Of a stretch of DNA of 38,103 bases, positions 1 to 6,687 are shown one piece after another. Where the stretch lies: the NCBI GenBank assembly GCA_036704125.1, contig DATNQI010000001.1, positions 1-38,103 on the forward strand, in the 5' to 3' direction. Every line of letters begins with the position of its first letter. Within the stretch, counting starts at the first letter, position 1. The DNA is from Pantanalinema sp. GTDB taxonomy: Bacteria > Cyanobacteriota > Sericytochromatia > S15B-MN24 > UBA4093. Position numbers and translations under genes: made by a program. Under the pieces are notes generated by a model. That model had not been told where the DNA came from. It saw nothing but the letters and a program-made list of their open reading frames with translations, and ran no database searches.

Positions 1-1299
1 CTGCCAGGCCCGGTAGACGTACTCGGCGCTCTTCAGCGCGACGTAGCGGTCCATGAGGAACGGGTTGTGCATCGCCTCGGTCATCATGCCGAGGAGCTGG
101 ATCTCCTGCCCGGTGACCTGCGCCACCACGTCCGCCATCACGTCGTAGGCGTGGCTGAAGAAGATGTCGCCCTGCTTGTGCTTGGTGGGCGGCATGTACT
201 TGGTGGGCGACTCCGGGAACAGGGTGCGGACCAGGAGCGCCTGCGCGATCTCGCGGGCGACGGTGTCCTCGCGGGCCGGGTCGATCTCGAAGCTGTGTCC
301 CAGCCCCAGCAGCCGGTCGGGCAGGCCGGCTCGGCGGGCGAAGGACTGGTTCACGAACTGGGAGGCCACCACCGTGTGGGCCGCCTCGTCGGCGTCGGCG
401 GTGGTGATGTAGTTGTCCTCGCCGGTGTTGATGACCACGTCGGCCAGGGCGCAGATGCGCCGGGAGAAGTGCTGGTCGCACAGCGTCCGCTTCATGTTGA
501 TGTCGCGGAACAGGATGCCGTACATGGCGTCGTTGAGCAGCATGTCGAGGCCGTTCTGGGCCGCGAGCACCGAGATCTCGGGCATGCACAGGCCCGAGGC
601 GTAGTTGGTCAGCATGATGTAGCGCCCGAGCTCCTCGCCGACCGCGTCGAGGGCCTCGCGCATCAGCTTGAAGTTGGCGCCGGTGGCGTAGGTGCCACCG
701 GTGCCCTCGGTGGTGGTGCCGTGGGGCACGAAGTCGATCAGGGACTGACCGGTGGAGCGGATGACCGCGATGATGTCGGCGCCGGCGCGGGCGGCCGCCA
801 CCGCCTGGGGCACGTCCTCGAAGATGTTGCCCGTGGCGACGATCAGGTACTTCCAGGGCTTGGCTCCCATGCCGTGGCGCTCGCGCCGGTTGACGCGGCG
901 CTCGCGACGCTCGGCCAAGAGGGCATCGAGCAGGTCCTTGGCCTTGGCGTCGGTCCAGGCCTCGACCTCGCGCGGGTCGAGCGGCGCGGTGAAGTCGACC
1001 TCGCCCTTGGCGATCGCGACGGCGGCCTCCTGCGGCGAGAGGCCGGTCTGGAGGCAGGCGAAGCCGAGCCAGTAGCTCGCGCCGCGCGCAAGCAGCCCCT
1101 GCGCGTTGAGCGCCTCGACCGCGCGGTTGGGCCAGGGCACCTCGTCCTCATCGACCCCGTCCACGCCGAACAGGCGCAGCACCGCGCGCTCCGTGCTCAG
1201 CGTGGAGTGCGTGCCGAAGTAGTCCAGCATCGGCTTGGCGATGCGCTGGGCGAGCTCGCGCGCATAGGCGACTTTCTGCGTGTCGATGGCGATATGCAC
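1..1299 (-). CDS. kamD: Lysine 5,6-aminomutase alpha subunit (partial, C-terminus beyond the left edge)
   Basis: KamD with KamE forms the adenosylcobalamin- and PLP-dependent aminomutase that shifts the terminal amino group of D-lysine or beta-lysine in lysine fermentation. The 433 visible residues match the family closely: VPHGTTTEGTGGTYAT (about 191-206), TNYASGLCMPEI (231-242), LLNDAMYGILFRDINM (254-269) and the tail MMTEAMHNPFLMDRY. The known protein is a little over 500 residues, so roughly 80 are missing. I start it at a GTG (VHIAIDTQK) because an in-frame stop lies at 1321-1323 and a purine-rich AAAAAAGGGGG Shine-Dalgarno lies at 1310-1319. The spacing from the upstream gene is 21 nt, so the two are cotranscribed. 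KamE would be expected just beyond the left edge. Family identity is very sure; the exact substrate isomer is inferred. Confidence 0.95.
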   Translation of the reverse strand, partial: MHIAIDTQKVAYARELAQRIAKPMLDYFGTHSTLSTERAVLRLFGVDGVDEDEVPWPNRAVEALNAQGLLARGASYWLGFACLQTGLSPQEAAVAIAKGEVDFTAPLDPREVEAWTDAKAKDLLDALLAERRERRVNRRERHGMGAKPWKYLIVATGNIFEDVPQAVAAARAGADIIAVIRSTGQSLIDFVPHGTTTEGTGGTYATGANFKLMREALDAVGEELGRYIMLTNYASGLCMPEISVLAAQNGLDMLLNDAMYGILFRDINMKRTLCDQHFSRRICALADVVINTGEDNYITTADADEAAHTVVASQFVNQSFARRAGLPDRLLGLGHSFEIDPAREDTVAREIAQALLVRTLFPESPTKYMPPTKHKQGDIFFSHAYDVMADVVAQVTGQEIQLLGMMTEAMHNPFLMDRYVALKSAEYVYRAWQ

Positions 1300-1320
1300 C
1301 GGAAATGACCCCCTTTTTTG

Positions 1321-2331
1321 CTAGAGAATGGCGGCGGCGCGGTCGAAGACCACGTCGAAGACGGGAACGGGCGCGAGGCGCTCGCGCATCATGGAGAGGA
1401 ACGTCTCGGGCGAGACGCTGGCCCCGAAGGGGCTGGTGGGATTGACCGTGACGGCCACGAGCCTCACCGGGCGAGAAGCGAAGAAGCGGGTCCCGCGCGC
1501 CTCGAGCCTGTCGAAGGTGTCGCTCGAGAGCAAAAGGTGGGTGCCGTCGGGCACCACCACGTCGAGCCCCTCGCGCCGGCCCTCGACGAGCTTCCGTGCG
1601 ACCCCCTCGGTCAGCGCACCCGTCAGCGACAGGCACCGCGCGTCCGCGTCGAGCCACCGCAGCAGGGTCTCCCCCTGCTCGATGACGGTCCTGGCCGGCC
1701 AGGCGACAAACTCCCCCGAGCGCTTCAGGGCGCCGGTCCGGGCGGGCAGGTCCGCGTAGGGCGAGGCGGGAAGGCTCAGCCAGCGGGTCTGGAGCACGGT
1801 GTGGCGCGCAACCTCCTCGGGGTCCTCGCTGAGCGAGAGGCCCGTGGAGAGGACCACCCCCTCGGCGACCTCGCTCGAGGCCGAGGCCCGGCGGTCGATG
1901 GCGCCGTCAACGAAGACCTGCTTGGCCCCGTGCGCGCGCAGGAGCTTGATGAGGGCCACCGTGTCCTGGACCGTGACGGGTCCGGCCACCTCGACCTGCC
2001 CCGAACCGAGGACCTCGTAGAGGCCCACCGGGCCGATGGCCGTGCGGAAAGGGGTGCTTGCGATCTCGCGCAGGCGCGCGTCCGATCGCCTGGCCGAAAG
2101 CTGCGCGGTCGCGACCAGGGTGCCCGGCGGCGGCGAGATGCGCGGCTTGGGACGGTCGGTGACGGCGTCGATGTCCTCGCCGTCGCGGCCGACCGAGGTC
2201 AGGCCCATGCGCACCCCGAGCGCCTCGTAGCGCGCGACGAGGTGGTTGAGGCACGTGGTCTTGCCGGCGTTCTTGGCGGTGCCGACGATGGCGAGGGTCG
2301 CGTGCGGGCGACAGAGGTCGAAGAGGGTCAT
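1321..2331 (-). CDS. kamB: P-loop protein, probable lysine 5,6-aminomutase reactivase subunit KamB
   Basis: This 336-residue protein begins almost at once with a Walker A motif, GTAKNAGKTT (residues 17-26), followed by TSVGRDGED, a mid-region VFVDGAIDRRASAS, and VVLSTGLSLSEDP. The motifs, the length (about 340) and the position directly before kamD fit KamB, thought to act with the MutS-like KamC in reactivating the aminomutase by exchanging damaged cobalamin. I chose ATG at 2331 rather than a GTG at 2391. The extra 20 residues look non-conserved, and TGATACGAT at 2382-2390 (read on the minus strand) looks like an extended -10. No KamC gene lies between this gene and kamD, unlike the kamA-B-C-D-E order I know from fermenting bacteria. 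The P-loop is seen; the KamB name is inferred from context and recall. Confidence 0.6.
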   Translation of the reverse strand: MTLFDLCRPHATLAIVGTAKNAGKTTCLNHLVARYEALGVRMGLTSVGRDGEDIDAVTDRPKPRISPPPGTLVATAQLSARRSDARLREIASTPFRTAIGPVGLYEVLGSGQVEVAGPVTVQDTVALIKLLRAHGAKQVFVDGAIDRRASASSEVAEGVVLSTGLSLSEDPEEVARHTVLQTRWLSLPASPYADLPARTGALKRSGEFVAWPARTVIEQGETLLRWLDADARCLSLTGALTEGVARKLVEGRREGLDVVVPDGTHLLLSSDTFDRLEARGTRFFASRPVRLVAVTVNPTSPFGASVSPETFLSMMRERLAPVPVFDVVFDRAAAIL

Positions 2332-2529
2332 GGCGAAGAGCGGCCTTGTCGGAAGCGAATCAGGGCGGGGCGCAAGCCTCGATCGTATCACAGTCGGGCG
2401 GATCTAGCCTATGGCGGCCAGCGACGCGCAGGGCACGAGGCATCGGACGCTTTCAAGGTGACTCGCCGCGCGGGGGTGTGCTATATCCGACCCCGATGGT
2501 CGCGCATGCCTGAGGAAAGGCGGTGTCAG

Positions 2530-2805
2530 TTGAACAAGGACGATCTGGTGCAGGTGGTCTCGGACAAGGCCAACTCGTCGCGCAAGACCGCGGAGGCGGT
2601 GGTCAACGCGGCCCTGGAGGCGATCGGCGAGGCGCTGATCAAAGGCGAGAAGGTCACCATCATCGGGTTCGGCACCTTCGCGGTGAAGGAGCGCGCGGCG
2701 CGCGAGGGGCGCAACCCCCGCACGGGCGAGACGATCAAGATCCCGGCCCGGCGCTCGCCTGCCTTCCTGCCTGGCAAGGCGCTCAAGGACAGAATTGAAG
2801 GCTGA
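2530..2805 (+). CDS. hup: HU-family DNA-binding protein
   Basis: This is a small basic, nucleoid-associated, dimeric DNA-bending protein. Its 91 residues are the normal HU length. The start is MNKDDLVQVVSDKANSS with the usual helix-loop-helix, and the diagnostic arm GFGTFAVKERAAREGRNP runs into RTGETIKIPARRSPAF and ends GKALKDRIEG. The start codon is TTG at 2530: it gives the canonical N-terminus and is preceded by GAGGAAAGG at about 2513-2521. An in-frame ATG 24 nt upstream would add MPEERRCQ and bury this ribosome site. The gene is divergent from the kam operon and 55 bp before agmatinase. The HU/IHF family is certain; the subtype (HU rather than IHF) is judged from the generic dimerisation region. 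Confidence 0.93.
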   Translation: MNKDDLVQVVSDKANSSRKTAEAVVNAALEAIGEALIKGEKVTIIGFGTFAVKERAAREGRNPRTGETIKIPARRSPAFLPGKALKDRIEG

Positions 2806-2860
2806 GGCGGAGGTGGTAAACTGGTAAGTTGTCCCCGATCCGCCTCTTGAAGGAACCTCC

Positions 2861-3766
2861 ATGCAAGCCACCACCGACCTGGAAACCAGCTTCTACGGCC
2901 TCCCGCGCGAGCAGTGCGACTACGCCAGCGCTCGCGCGGCGATCTTCGGAACCCCCTTCGAGGGGGCCGTCTCCTACGGCTCGGGCACCTCGAGGGGGCC
3001 GAGCGCCGTGCTCGAGGCCTCGCAGCAGGTGGAGCTCTTCGACCACGAGGCGGGCTGGAGCCCCTGCGAGGTCGGGATCGCCACCCTCGAGCCCGAGACG
3101 CTCGACACCCCGCTCGCCTCCTTCGAGGCGGTCAAGGCGACCATCGACCGGATCCTGCCCGGGCTGCTCGCCGACGGCAAGTTCCCGGTCCTCATCGGCG
3201 GCGACCACTCGGTGATGCCGCCCGTCATCCCCCACTACCTGGGCAAGTATCCCGAGCTCGGGGTGTTCCAGATCGACGCGCACGCCGATCTGCGCGACCA
3301 GTACGACGACAACCCCAACTCGCACGCGTGCGCCATCCGCCGCGCGCACGACCATCCGATCGTCCACTCGGTGGGCGTGGGCATCCGCAACATCTCGGCC
3401 GAGGAGTGGGACTGGTACAAGGATCAGACCAACATCACCATGGTCTGGGGCGGCAGCCGGATGGTCTCCGAGGGGGACTGGAAGAGCGAGGTCCGTGCCG
3501 CCATCGCGAAGCTGCCCCGGCACGTCTACCTCACCATCGACGTGGACGGCCTGGACCCCTCGATCATGCCGAGCACCGGCACCCCCGAGCCCGGCGGCCT
3601 GAGCTGGCAGCAGACCTGCTTCGCCCTCCAGGAGCTGTTCGCCACCAGGACCGTCGTCGGCATGGACGTCAACGAGCTCGCGCCCATCGAGACCCTGCAC
3701 GGCCCCGACTTCCTGGTCGCCAAGCTGATCTACAAGGCGATCGGCTACAAGTTCGCGAAGAGCTAG
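2861..3766 (+). CDS. speB: Agmatinase / ureohydrolase family
   Basis: This is probably agmatinase, the manganese enzyme that hydrolyses agmatine to putrescine and urea in polyamine synthesis. At 301 residues it has standard length. All metal-binding motifs of the arginase/agmatinase fold are present: GGDHS (H116), QIDAHADLRD (D139, H141, D143) and TIDVDGLDPS (D227, D229), followed by GTPEPGG. SHACAIRR fits the agmatinase branch better than arginase. The ribosome site AAGGA lies at 2850-2854. It follows HU by 55 bp on the same strand, so readthrough is possible. Immediately downstream is the attC-like inverted repeat at 3776-3845, in the orientation expected if this gene were an integron cassette. 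Other ureohydrolases (guanidinobutyrase, formiminoglutamase) cannot be excluded. Confidence 0.88.
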   Translation: MQATTDLETSFYGLPREQCDYASARAAIFGTPFEGAVSYGSGTSRGPSAVLEASQQVELFDHEAGWSPCEVGIATLEPETLDTPLASFEAVKATIDRILPGLLADGKFPVLIGGDHSVMPPVIPHYLGKYPELGVFQIDAHADLRDQYDDNPNSHACAIRRAHDHPIVHSVGVGIRNISAEEWDWYKDQTNITMVWGGSRMVSEGDWKSEVRAAIAKLPRHVYLTIDVDGLDPSIMPSTGTPEPGGLSWQQTCFALQELFATRTVVGMDVNELAPIETLHGPDFLVAKLIYKAIGYKFAKS

Positions 3767-3775
3767 CGGCAGAGC

Positions 3776-3845
3776 GTCTAACAAAGCTGTTCCTTCAAGC
3801 CGCCCACGGCGGCCAAAGGCCGTAACATGCCTGGTTTTGTTGGAT
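3776..3845 (+). repeat. attC-like imperfect inverted repeat
   Basis: This 70-bp element lies between convergent genes. It begins GTCTAAC and ends GTTGGAT, which fit the attC core-site consensus RYYYAAC...GTTRRRY. The inverted arms extend to AGAGC (3771-3775) and GCTCT (3846-3850), and CTAACAAA faces TTTTGTTGG. Inside are TTCAAGCCG, which resembles the left half of class 1 integron attC sites, and a GCCGCC/GGCGGC hairpin at about 3800-3814. Length and asymmetry fit attC. There is no integrase gene and no second site in the window, and a role as a convergent hairpin or terminator remains possible, although no T-run follows. Confidence 0.5.
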
Positions 3846-3849
3846 GCTC

Positions 3850-5235
3850 TTAGTTCCGCGCGGGCGGCAACGCCCCACGCGAAGCCGGGCCCGTCGTGGC
3901 CCGGCTTCGCACGTCGCGCAGGGCCTCGGCGAAGTCCTCGCCCACGATCACGGTGAAGTCGGTGGTGACGTCTCCCAGGCTGCCGCTGACCTGCTTGCCC
4001 GAGATGCCCAGGGTCTGGGCGATGGGGCCGATGAGCGCCTCCTCACCGCGCTGCGGGGCGATCTCGGTCTCGGAGAGGCCCTTTCGCCGGGAGGTTCCCA
4101 CCACCCAGACCGTCCAGCCGTCCTGCCTGAGCAGGTGGGCCGCCTCGTTGGCCAGACCCGTGCGACGCGTGCCGTTCAGGACCGAGATCCGGGTGTCGGC
4201 CTTGACCTCGGGGGCGATGAGCGCACCCTGCGCGGCAGGCCCCGGCGCCTCGTCGGTGAGGGTACGCCTGGCGAGCGCGCGCGCGGCGCGCTCGTCGGGC
4301 AGCCAGAAGCTCGCCTCGAAGCGATCGCCCGAGAAGGCGCCCGGCACCATGGCCATGTGCAGGTCCGTCGACTGGAGCCCCCTGGCCCACATGGCGTAGC
4401 GCAGGATCTGGTCGAATGGCAAGTCGGTCTCGACGCTCTGGTAGGCCACCTCGACCAGCTGGGGAAGCTTGGCGAGGCTCGCGGGCTGCAGCAGCTTGTC
4501 GAGCAGCGCCTGAACGAAGACCTGCTGGCGCTGGACCCGGCCGATGTCGCCGTTCACGTCGTGGCGAAAGCGGACGTACTGCTCGGCCGCGGCCCCGTCG
4601 AGGACCTGGCGGCCCTTCTTGAGGGCGATCGTGAGGCCGGCCGCGCGATCCCGGTAGCGCATGTTCTTCTCGACGTCGAGCTCGATCCCGCCCAGGAGGT
4701 CCACCATCTCGCTCAGCGCCTCCAGCCTGAGGCGCACGTAGTGATCGATCGGAACGTCCAGGAAGCGCGAAACCGTGTCCACGGCAAGCTCGGGCCCGCC
4801 GTAGGCGAAGGCCGCGTTGATCTTGTCGAAGCCCTGGCGCCCCGGGATCGAGACCCGGGTGTCGCGCGGAACGCTCAAAAGCTGGATGCAACGGTGAACG
4901 GGGTCGAGCGAGGCGACGATCAGGGTGTCGGATCGCACCGGGGCCGCATCGTCGCGCCGGCGCCCGGTGAAGCCCGCATCGCTGCCGATGAGCAGGACGT
5001 TGGTGCGCGCGAAGGAGTCGCCTCGCACCGCGGCAGGCAGCTGCGAGAGGGCCTCGACCGGCGACGCGCCGCCGGGAACGAGGCTCGCCTGACGCACCTG
5101 CAGGCCCGTGATGGCCCCGGCGCCGAAGGCGATCCCCATCGACACGGCCAAGAGGGCGATCCAGCCCCAGGGCCTGCGGCGAGGAGCGACCGGGCGTCGG
5201 CCGGGGTTCGGCGCGGCGGGAGGACGTGCACTCAT
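3850..5235 (-). CDS. LytR-CpsA-Psr (LCP) family envelope glycopolymer ligase with LytR_C domain
   Basis: LCP proteins transfer lipid-linked glycopolymers to the cell wall outside the cytoplasmic membrane. The 461-residue protein has a proline/arginine-rich cytoplasmic tail, one membrane anchor (about 24-45), and an LCP domain (about 78-240). The domain has NVLLIGSD, RSDTLIVASLDP, LLSVPRDTRVSIPG, DKINAAFAYGG, YRDRAAGL and VRFRHDVNGDIGRVQRQQ, including the conserved Asp and Arg residues. A C-terminal LytR_C domain (about 345-440, starting RISVLNGTRRTGLANE) follows. The ATG has no spaced Shine-Dalgarno. A TGCTAGACT extended -10 (5242-5250) ends 6 nt before it, so the mRNA may be leaderless. It stands alone and converges on agmatinase. 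The polymer it attaches is unknown. Confidence 0.92.
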   Translation of the reverse strand: MSARPPAAPNPGRRPVAPRRRPWGWIALLAVSMGIAFGAGAITGLQVRQASLVPGGASPVEALSQLPAAVRGDSFARTNVLLIGSDAGFTGRRRDDAAPVRSDTLIVASLDPVHRCIQLLSVPRDTRVSIPGRQGFDKINAAFAYGGPELAVDTVSRFLDVPIDHYVRLRLEALSEMVDLLGGIELDVEKNMRYRDRAAGLTIALKKGRQVLDGAAAEQYVRFRHDVNGDIGRVQRQQVFVQALLDKLLQPASLAKLPQLVEVAYQSVETDLPFDQILRYAMWARGLQSTDLHMAMVPGAFSGDRFEASFWLPDERAARALARRTLTDEAPGPAAQGALIAPEVKADTRISVLNGTRRTGLANEAAHLLRQDGWTVWVVGTSRRKGLSETEIAPQRGEEALIGPIAQTLGISGKQVSGSLGDVTTDFTVIVGEDFAEALRDVRSRATTGPASRGALPPARN

Positions 5236-5300
5236 GCCCCCAGTCTAGCAAACCCCCGTCCAGCACTTCAAGGCGCTCGGGCAAGGGATCCGAGCGACGC

Positions 5301-5329
5301 TTGCACGCGCGCCTGAACGGGGCTAGCAT
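5301..5329 (+). promoter_or_regulatory. Promoter for the 5336 gene, apparently leaderless
   Basis: TTGCAC (5301-5306), a 17-bp spacer and TAGCAT (5324-5329). The ATG begins 6 nt after the -10, where transcription should start, and no ribosome site fits in between. Confidence 0.55.
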
Positions 5330-5335
5330 AGATCC

Positions 5336-6169
5336 ATGCGAAACCTCGCCGCGATCGCTCTTACCGGCTCCATCCTGCTCGCCTCGGGCCCGGCCCTCGC
5401 CGCCGACCCGACGCCCGGCCACGGTGCGCTCACCACTTCCCTTCCGCTCAAGGTCGAGCCCCTTGCCCCCGAGGGCGCCTTCTGGTCGCTGGCCCTGCCC
5501 GGCGCCGGCCAGTTCTACCAGGGCGATCACCTGCGCGGGGCCACCTATCTCGGGGCGACCGTCGGCTCCACGGCGCTCGTCACCGGCCTGCAGGTCGCGT
5601 TTTACAACGCGCTGGCCCCCGGCATTTTCTGGTCGGGGGAGCAGAGTGCCGTCGTCTTCGTGGAAAGCCTCGTCGCCAGCTGGCTCGTCGTGGGGGGAAT
5701 CAGCGCCTACGACGCCTACCACTCCATCCTCGCCAAGCAGCCTGCCGCGCCCGTGGCCACCACCCTTCCTGCGGTCGCGCCGAGCGATCCCGTCCCTTCC
5801 CCTGCGCCGGCCGCCCAAGTTCAGGCCGCCGCGCCGACGCCTCCCCCCGTCGCACAGACGCCCGCCCCCGACGCGGAGGCGATCATCATGGAGAGCTATC
5901 GCCTGGCCGATGGCGGCGACCACTGGCAGGCGGTCACCCAGTTGCAGTCGATCTCGGACCCCGCGTGGCTGCCGAAGGCCCGGACCCTGCTTTCCGCATG
6001 GGGCGACGCCGCGGGCGCGCAGGGCCTCGCCACCGCTCGCGAGAAGCTCGCGCGAGGCGATCGCGCCGCGGCCCGAGCCGCGCTCGATCGCCTCGAAAAG
6101 TTGCCTCTCAAGCCCACCCTGCGCCAGCAAGTCCTTGCCCTTCGCCGAGAGCTCGGCGATCGTCCCTGA
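5336..6169 (+). CDS. Exported membrane protein with GAGQFYQG motif (unknown function)
   Basis: I do not recognise a named family. The 277-residue product has a signal peptide (residues 1-23, ending ALAADP), then SLALPGAGQFYQGDHLRG, a motif common in small membrane proteins of the DUF5683 type. Two or three hydrophobic segments follow (about 63-85 and 105-128), then a long alanine/proline linker (about 135-180). The C-terminal 90 residues are helical and charged, with a TPR-like pattern (AREKLARGDRAAARAAL). It is probably inner-membrane anchored with a periplasmic helical domain. It is followed after 25 nt by a second exported gene and shares its terminator, so the two form an operon. The start coincides with the predicted transcription start. 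Confidence 0.75.
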   Translation: MRNLAAIALTGSILLASGPALAADPTPGHGALTTSLPLKVEPLAPEGAFWSLALPGAGQFYQGDHLRGATYLGATVGSTALVTGLQVAFYNALAPGIFWSGEQSAVVFVESLVASWLVVGGISAYDAYHSILAKQPAAPVATTLPAVAPSDPVPSPAPAAQVQAAAPTPPPVAQTPAPDAEAIIMESYRLADGGDHWQAVTQLQSISDPAWLPKARTLLSAWGDAAGAQGLATAREKLARGDRAAARAALDRLEKLPLKPTLRQQVLALRRELGDRP

Positions 6170-6194
6170 GCCCACCCTTTCCGGAGGACCGCCC

Positions 6195-6617
6195 ATGCGT
6201 GCCCGAATCCTGACCCTCGCCGTCGCATGCACCTGCCTGCTGGCCCCTGCCGCCGGCGCCGATCCCGCCAAGCCCGCGGCCGAGGCCGAGGTGACGGGCG
6301 TGGTGCTCGACGCCCGCGGCCTCAACTACGAACCGCGCATGTCCCCTCGCTTCTTCGACGACAGCGCCCACGACCTGCTCGAAGGCATCCCCTTCGATCC
6401 CGACAAGGTGTTGAACGACGGGCTCGCGCGCTGGGCGCGGGCCTACGACCCCGCCCAGCCCAACGCGCGCACCGGCAAGAACCCGCTCGTGATCAAGCCG
6501 ATGCGGATCGAGGTGGGCGATCGCCTCGTGATCTCGGGCGCGGACGCGGCCAAGCTCAAGGCCGCCAACGCCAGGGACAGGATCCTCGAGCGCATGCGGA
6601 TCCTCATCGTCTACTGA
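6195..6617 (+). CDS. Secreted protein resembling the C-terminal domain of FlgP/LPP20-type proteins
   Basis: The product has 140 residues: a signal peptide (1-22, ending AAGADP), then a single domain starting VTGVVLDARGLNYEPRMSP and ending ILERMRILIVY, with RTGKNPLVIKP and LVISGADAAKLKAAN between. From memory, this pattern (a DARGL motif, NPLVVKA-like, ISNADA-like and a terminal CRVIIV-like strand) is found at the C-terminus of LPP20/FlgP-like lipoproteins. Here it occurs alone, without a lipid cysteine and without the usual preceding domain. A strong GGAGGA ribosome site sits 6 nt before the ATG. It is cotranscribed with the 5336 gene and ends at a clear terminator. Its role in envelope or motility structures is only a guess. 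Confidence 0.75.
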   Translation: MRARILTLAVACTCLLAPAAGADPAKPAAEAEVTGVVLDARGLNYEPRMSPRFFDDSAHDLLEGIPFDPDKVLNDGLARWARAYDPAQPNARTGKNPLVIKPMRIEVGDRLVISGADAAKLKAANARDRILERMRILIVY

Positions 6618-6631
6618 ACAGGCGCCAGCAG

Positions 6632-6661
6632 AAAGGGCAGCCCCACGCGGGGCTGCCCTTT
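6632..6661. terminator. Bidirectional intrinsic terminator
   Basis: A near-perfect 12-13 bp G+C-rich stem (AAGGGCAGCCCC at 6633-6644 with its complement at 6649-6660) has a 4-nt loop and is flanked by A and T residues on both sides. It lies between the convergent 6195-6617 gene and the protease gene. Confidence 0.85.
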
Positions 6662-6687
6662 TCCGTTCGATTCGAGGGGTTCTTGCG

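Noticed and set aside
67-1308. A 413-codon plus-strand open frame opposite kamD
   Set aside because: The minus strand encodes an unmistakable lysine 5,6-aminomutase; the plus frame is rich in His, Val, Gly and Arg without any domain.
4043-6325. A 760-codon minus-strand open frame across the LCP gene and two exported-protein genes
   Set aside because: It crosses three genes with clear signal peptides or domains in other frames and translates to Arg/Pro/Gly-rich sequence.
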